Of a DNA stretch of 64,000 nucleotides, positions 61,536 to 64,000 are shown one piece after another. Origin of the DNA: CACIAM-69d sp001698445 (GTDB lineage: Bacteria; Cyanobacteriota; Cyanobacteriia; CACIAM-69d). Positions within the stretch are counted from its first letter, which is position 1, and every line of letters starts with the position of its first letter. The stretch lies in the NCBI RefSeq assembly GCF_043235035.1, contig NZ_JAZAQF010000016.1, positions 1 to 64,000 on the forward strand, written 5' to 3'. Position numbers and translations under genes: made by a program. The notes under the pieces were generated by a model. It saw nothing but the letters and a program-made list of their open reading frames with translations. It searched no databases and was not told the DNA's origin.

Positions 61536-62582
61536 TCACCCCTGGGTCGATCGCCCCCCCAACACCACCAGCACCACCCCCAGCAACACAATCACGCCCC
61601 CCAGCAACACGCCAACTCCCGGTTGTTCCCCAAACACCACCCACCCCAAACTACTGGCCCCCACCGGCTCAAACAAAATAGCCAGGGTGACCCACAGGGG
61701 CGGCATTTGGGTCACCAGCCAATTAAAACTGGTGTGGCCAATCAGTTGCGGAACCAACGCCGACAGGGCGATCGCCAGCACCGTTGTGGGGGTGATGGTT
61801 TGCCAACCGCCGCCCCACAGGGCCACCAACGGACTCAACAACAGGGCCGCACTGCCATAGGCCAAAGCCGCGTAGGAACCAAGGGTCAGCCCCCGTTGTT
61901 GGGCAACCCGCCCAAGGAGCAGGTAGCCTGCTGCGGCCAAGGCTCCTGCCAAGGCTAACCCATTCCCCAGCAGAGGGTCGCTGCCGATCGTCCCGGCATC
62001 TTGGCTGAGGGCAATCACGGCGCTGCCCGCCAAGGCGATCGCTAGGCCAGCCCAGGTAATCCAACCCGCAAATTTCTGCGTGATAACACTGGTAGCTATG
62101 GCCACCCAAACCGGCGTGGTGGTGACCAACACGGTGGAGGCGGCGATCGAGGTATAACCCAAAGAACTGAGCCAACAGACGAAGTGCAGCGCCAAGCAAG
62201 CCCCCGCCCCCACGGCCCAAGGCCAGGCCGATCGGGGCGATCGCCAGGTTTGGGGCCAAGCCGGAGCCACCGCCAGCGCCGCCAACGTCACCCGTCCCGC
62301 CGCCAACCACAGGCCAAATCCCCAGTCCGATCGCCCCGCCGACTGCATTGCCCAGCGAGCAAAAATCGCCCCCGTTGAAATGGCCGCCATCCCCGCCAAC
62401 AGCACTCCCCACCGGAGCGATCGGGCCCGGTGTCCAGCATCGGAATTCACAGCGGCGTGAGTTGGGGATTTCAAATGCCGACCTTTTGAATGCTGATTTT
62501 TGGAGCGCTCATCTTTGGGATGCTGATTTTTCAAATCCCGACCCTTGGCCAAGTGCAATCCATCCCGTCCTACAATCGCCAT
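61536..62582 (-). CDS. EamA-type (DMT superfamily) transporter
   Basis: This membrane protein has ten predicted helices in two EamA halves (for example RWGVLLAGMAAISTGAIFARWAMQ and the second-half GNGLALAGALAAAGYLLLGRVAQQRG, with LIGHTSFNWLVTQMPPLWVTLAILFEPVGASSLGWVVFGE near the end). It likely exports a metabolite or amino acid. From ATG 62582 the protein begins with about 45 polar residues containing KGRDLKNQHPKDERSKNQHS, encoded by imperfect repeats and only 30 bp from the divergent cupin gene. A GTG at 62450 would drop most of this and leave room for promoters, and may be the true start. Confidence 0.82.
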   Translation of the reverse strand: MAIVGRDGLHLAKGRDLKNQHPKDERSKNQHSKGRHLKSPTHAAVNSDAGHRARSLRWGVLLAGMAAISTGAIFARWAMQSAGRSDWGFGLWLAAGRVTLAALAVAPAWPQTWRSPRSAWPWAVGAGACLALHFVCWLSSLGYTSIAASTVLVTTTPVWVAIATSVITQKFAGWITWAGLAIALAGSAVIALSQDAGTIGSDPLLGNGLALAGALAAAGYLLLGRVAQQRGLTLGSYAALAYGSAALLLSPLVALWGGGWQTITPTTVLAIALSALVPQLIGHTSFNWLVTQMPPLWVTLAILFEPVGASSLGWVVFGEQPGVGVLLGGVIVLLGVVLVVLGGRSTQG

Positions 62583-62612
62583 CAATTCTCTAGTGTTTTT
62601 CCATGTTTTGCC

Positions 62613-62897
62613 ATGAGCACAACCACGACTATTCAGCTTGAATCGCACCCCACCCCCGATCGACTCGCGGCTTTGGACGTGTACAACTGGCCCATTTGGA
62701 CAAAACAAGTTTCAGAATTTCCATGGACCTATGATGAAGCGGAAACTTGCTACATCCTTGAAGGTGAAGTGACCGTCACCCCCGAGGGCGGTGAACCCGT
62801 CACCATTCGCAAAGGCGATTTGGTCACCTTCTCTGCCGGTTTGGCTTGCACATGGAACATCACCCAAGCCATTCGCAAGCACTACAAATTTGGCTAG
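62613..62897 (+). CDS. Small cupin-domain protein
   Basis: This 94-residue single-cupin protein resembles the DUF861 (ureidoglycolate-hydrolase-like) cupins: NWPIWTKQVSEFPWTYDEAETCYILEGEVTVTPEGGEPVTIRKGDLVTFSAGLACTWNI region, with the conserved E-x-x-Y-x-L-E-G and G-D-x-V-x-F/P-x-G motifs. The usual metal-binding His residues are mostly absent. The function is not known. A clear terminator follows about 90 bp downstream. Confidence 0.8.
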   Translation: MSTTTTIQLESHPTPDRLAALDVYNWPIWTKQVSEFPWTYDEAETCYILEGEVTVTPEGGEPVTIRKGDLVTFSAGLACTWNITQAIRKHYKFG

Positions 62898-62988
62898 GAA
62901 ATTTGGCTAGGAAATTTGGCTCAAGATTGACCCAGACCAAAATCTGATTCAACGCCTCTGGTCAGAAATACCTGATCAACAACATCAG

Positions 62989-63030
62989 AAAAACCCCGGA
63001 TTCCCATCATCGAGAACCCCGGGGTTTTTT
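62989..63030. terminator. Bidirectional rho-independent terminator
   Basis: AAAAACCCCGG (62989-62999) pairs with CCGGGGTTTTT (63019-63029) around a 19-nt loop; T-runs are present in both reading directions. It separates the convergent cupin and PEP-CTERM genes. Confidence 0.85.
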
Positions 63031-63145
63031 GATCAACTTCGACTCAGTTCAATTTCTGCAAAATCCTAACTGGTTCTTCAGACTTCAGAACCCGGAGAGT
63101 TCAGCAACCCTAGCCCAACTCCTGCTATCCGCAGAGGTTGAAGCC

Positions 63146-64000
63146 CTAGGATGCGGTGTCAGACTTGCGCGAGCGACGCTTCGCTGACCCAGCCAGACCC
63201 AGACCCACCAGGCCCAGACCCATCATGATCGTCGGTTCCGGCGTGGCCACCCCTGCGATTTCACGGTTGTTCTTGCGGCCGAAGTCGATCACGAACACCG
63301 TGTCGTTGAAGTCTTGGTCACCACCGCCCCACAGATCTTCAAAAGCCAGCACCAGCAAATCTTCGTAGAAGTAGGACATGGCATGTTGCTTGCCATCGGG
63401 ATTGTCCTTCGCATTGGCCCGGAACTGACCCGGAACCGTCTTGCCAGTGCGCACATCCTTGCCGGAAATGCCGCCGTTAATCCAGTTGGAAACCAGGCTG
63501 AAATCAAAGATCGTGCCAGCCTTGAACTTGCCCAGGTTCACCCAATCTCCCACGTTCAGGGGGCTGTCTTGAACCGATCGCCCTGCGACAGCAGCGTTCG
63601 GATTTTGGCAAAAGCCGCTGAAGTTCACCAGGGTCTTGCTTTGGCTGGGGCTGCAAGAGGTGTCCCCAAAAATCTTCGTCTGCGCCGTAACCGTTGTTCC
63701 GGTGGTGGCAAAGTCCAGGCGGTTGCGATAGCCGCCAGCCGTTTCACCGAGGAAGTAAACCTTCACATCGTGGTCATGCTTCAGTTGCAGCAGTGATTCA
63801 TCCAAGGTGCGGAAGTTAATTTCGTTGGGGTCTAACTTCCGAGCTTCCTTGCCTACAAAGGGAGCCATGGAGGGCAACACTTCTTGGAAGTAATCTGGTG
63901 CTGTGCTACGAGGATTGATGTCAAATGCTTGGGCTGATCCGGCTGCAACACTCAGGGTTGCCACGGAGGCGGTGACGGTTGCTTTAATCAGGATAGAAGA
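63146..64000 (-). CDS. PEP-CTERM protein with DUF4114-like domain (start outside window)
   Basis: The frame runs open to the window end, so the start is missing. The visible N terminus, SSILIKATVTASVATLSVAAGSAQA followed by FDINP, is the hydrophobic part of a signal peptide. The middle is beta-rich with DLWGGGDQDFNDTVFVIDFG, typical of DUF4114. The C terminus carries a PEP-CTERM sorting signal: TPEPTIMMGLGLVGLGLAGSAKRR (PEP, membrane helix, basic end), so it is probably exported and processed by an exosortase. A calcium-binding role of the Asp-rich stretch is inference. Confidence 0.85.
   Translation of the reverse strand, partial: SSILIKATVTASVATLSVAAGSAQAFDINPRSTAPDYFQEVLPSMAPFVGKEARKLDPNEINFRTLDESLLQLKHDHDVKVYFLGETAGGYRNRLDFATTGTTVTAQTKIFGDTSCSPSQSKTLVNFSGFCQNPNAAVAGRSVQDSPLNVGDWVNLGKFKAGTIFDFSLVSNWINGGISGKDVRTGKTVPGQFRANAKDNPDGKQHAMSYFYEDLLVLAFEDLWGGGDQDFNDTVFVIDFGRKNNREIAGVATPEPTIMMGLGLVGLGLAGSAKRRSRKSDTAS

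Overview
This is a cyanobacterial chromosomal window. The evidence is the very frequent HIP1-type octamer GCGATCGC and the cyanobacterial gene set: heme oxygenase Ho1, a flavodiiron protein with a C-terminal flavin reductase (Flv3 type), a CugP-type UDP-glucose pyrophosphorylase, the SphR/SphS/PhoU phosphate system, and DUF1995, DUF4168 and DUF6464 proteins. The chromosome is fairly GC-rich by eye. The species cannot be named from sequence reading; a Limnothrix/Leptolyngbya-like filamentous or related unicellular lineage is only a guess.

Layout. 0.2-7.6 kb (minus strand) is a compact type III-B CRISPR effector operon: cas10/cmr2, cmr3, cmr4, cmr5, a large double-RAMP cmr6, and a CARF-HEPN effector, all overlapping head to tail. 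It is visibly more AT-rich than its surroundings and is followed by a divergent WYL-domain regulator at 7.9 kb. No array, cas1, cas2 or cas6 is in the window. 9-16.5 kb holds a secreted protein, a DUF305 protein with Met/His repeats, the sphRS-phoU phosphate locus and an AEC permease. 17-25.8 kb holds cugP, a TPR-glycosyltransferase, thrC, a methyltransferase, cbiD and an acyl-CoA dehydrogenase homologue. 26-34 kb holds glycosyltransferases, ho1, a Ser/Thr kinase, a PLD-like lipoprotein and ppa. 35-36.3 kb is an IS605-type element whose tnpB carries an in-frame amber stop. 36-50 kb holds a J-domain protein, serS, tsaB, a propeller-transglutaminase, an iron-type ABC ATPase, an FtsH-like peptidase without its ATPase, a phosphatase, an M48 protease and a CobQ homologue without glutaminase residues, followed by tRNA-Lys. 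50-64 kb holds a GAF-PAS protein, flv3, an M23 peptidase, birA, a Uma2 protein, pgeF, a TPR-GT61 protein, an EamA transporter, a small cupin and a PEP-CTERM protein cut by the window edge.

Most striking reading. The type III-B complex appears built for signalling alone. Cas10 starts at its PVQ-F motif and so has no N-terminal HD nuclease. The Cmr4 backbone subunit seems to have Leu where the RNA-slicing Asp should be. The Cas10 GGDD cyclase motif and a CARF-HEPN ribonuclease with its R-x4-H motif are intact. If correct, target recognition would lead to cyclic oligoadenylate and HEPN RNase activation without direct cleavage of target RNA or DNA. A second genome-level theme is the large number of short direct-repeat arrays (units of 15, 17, 21 and 28 nt), some intergenic and some in frame inside proteins.
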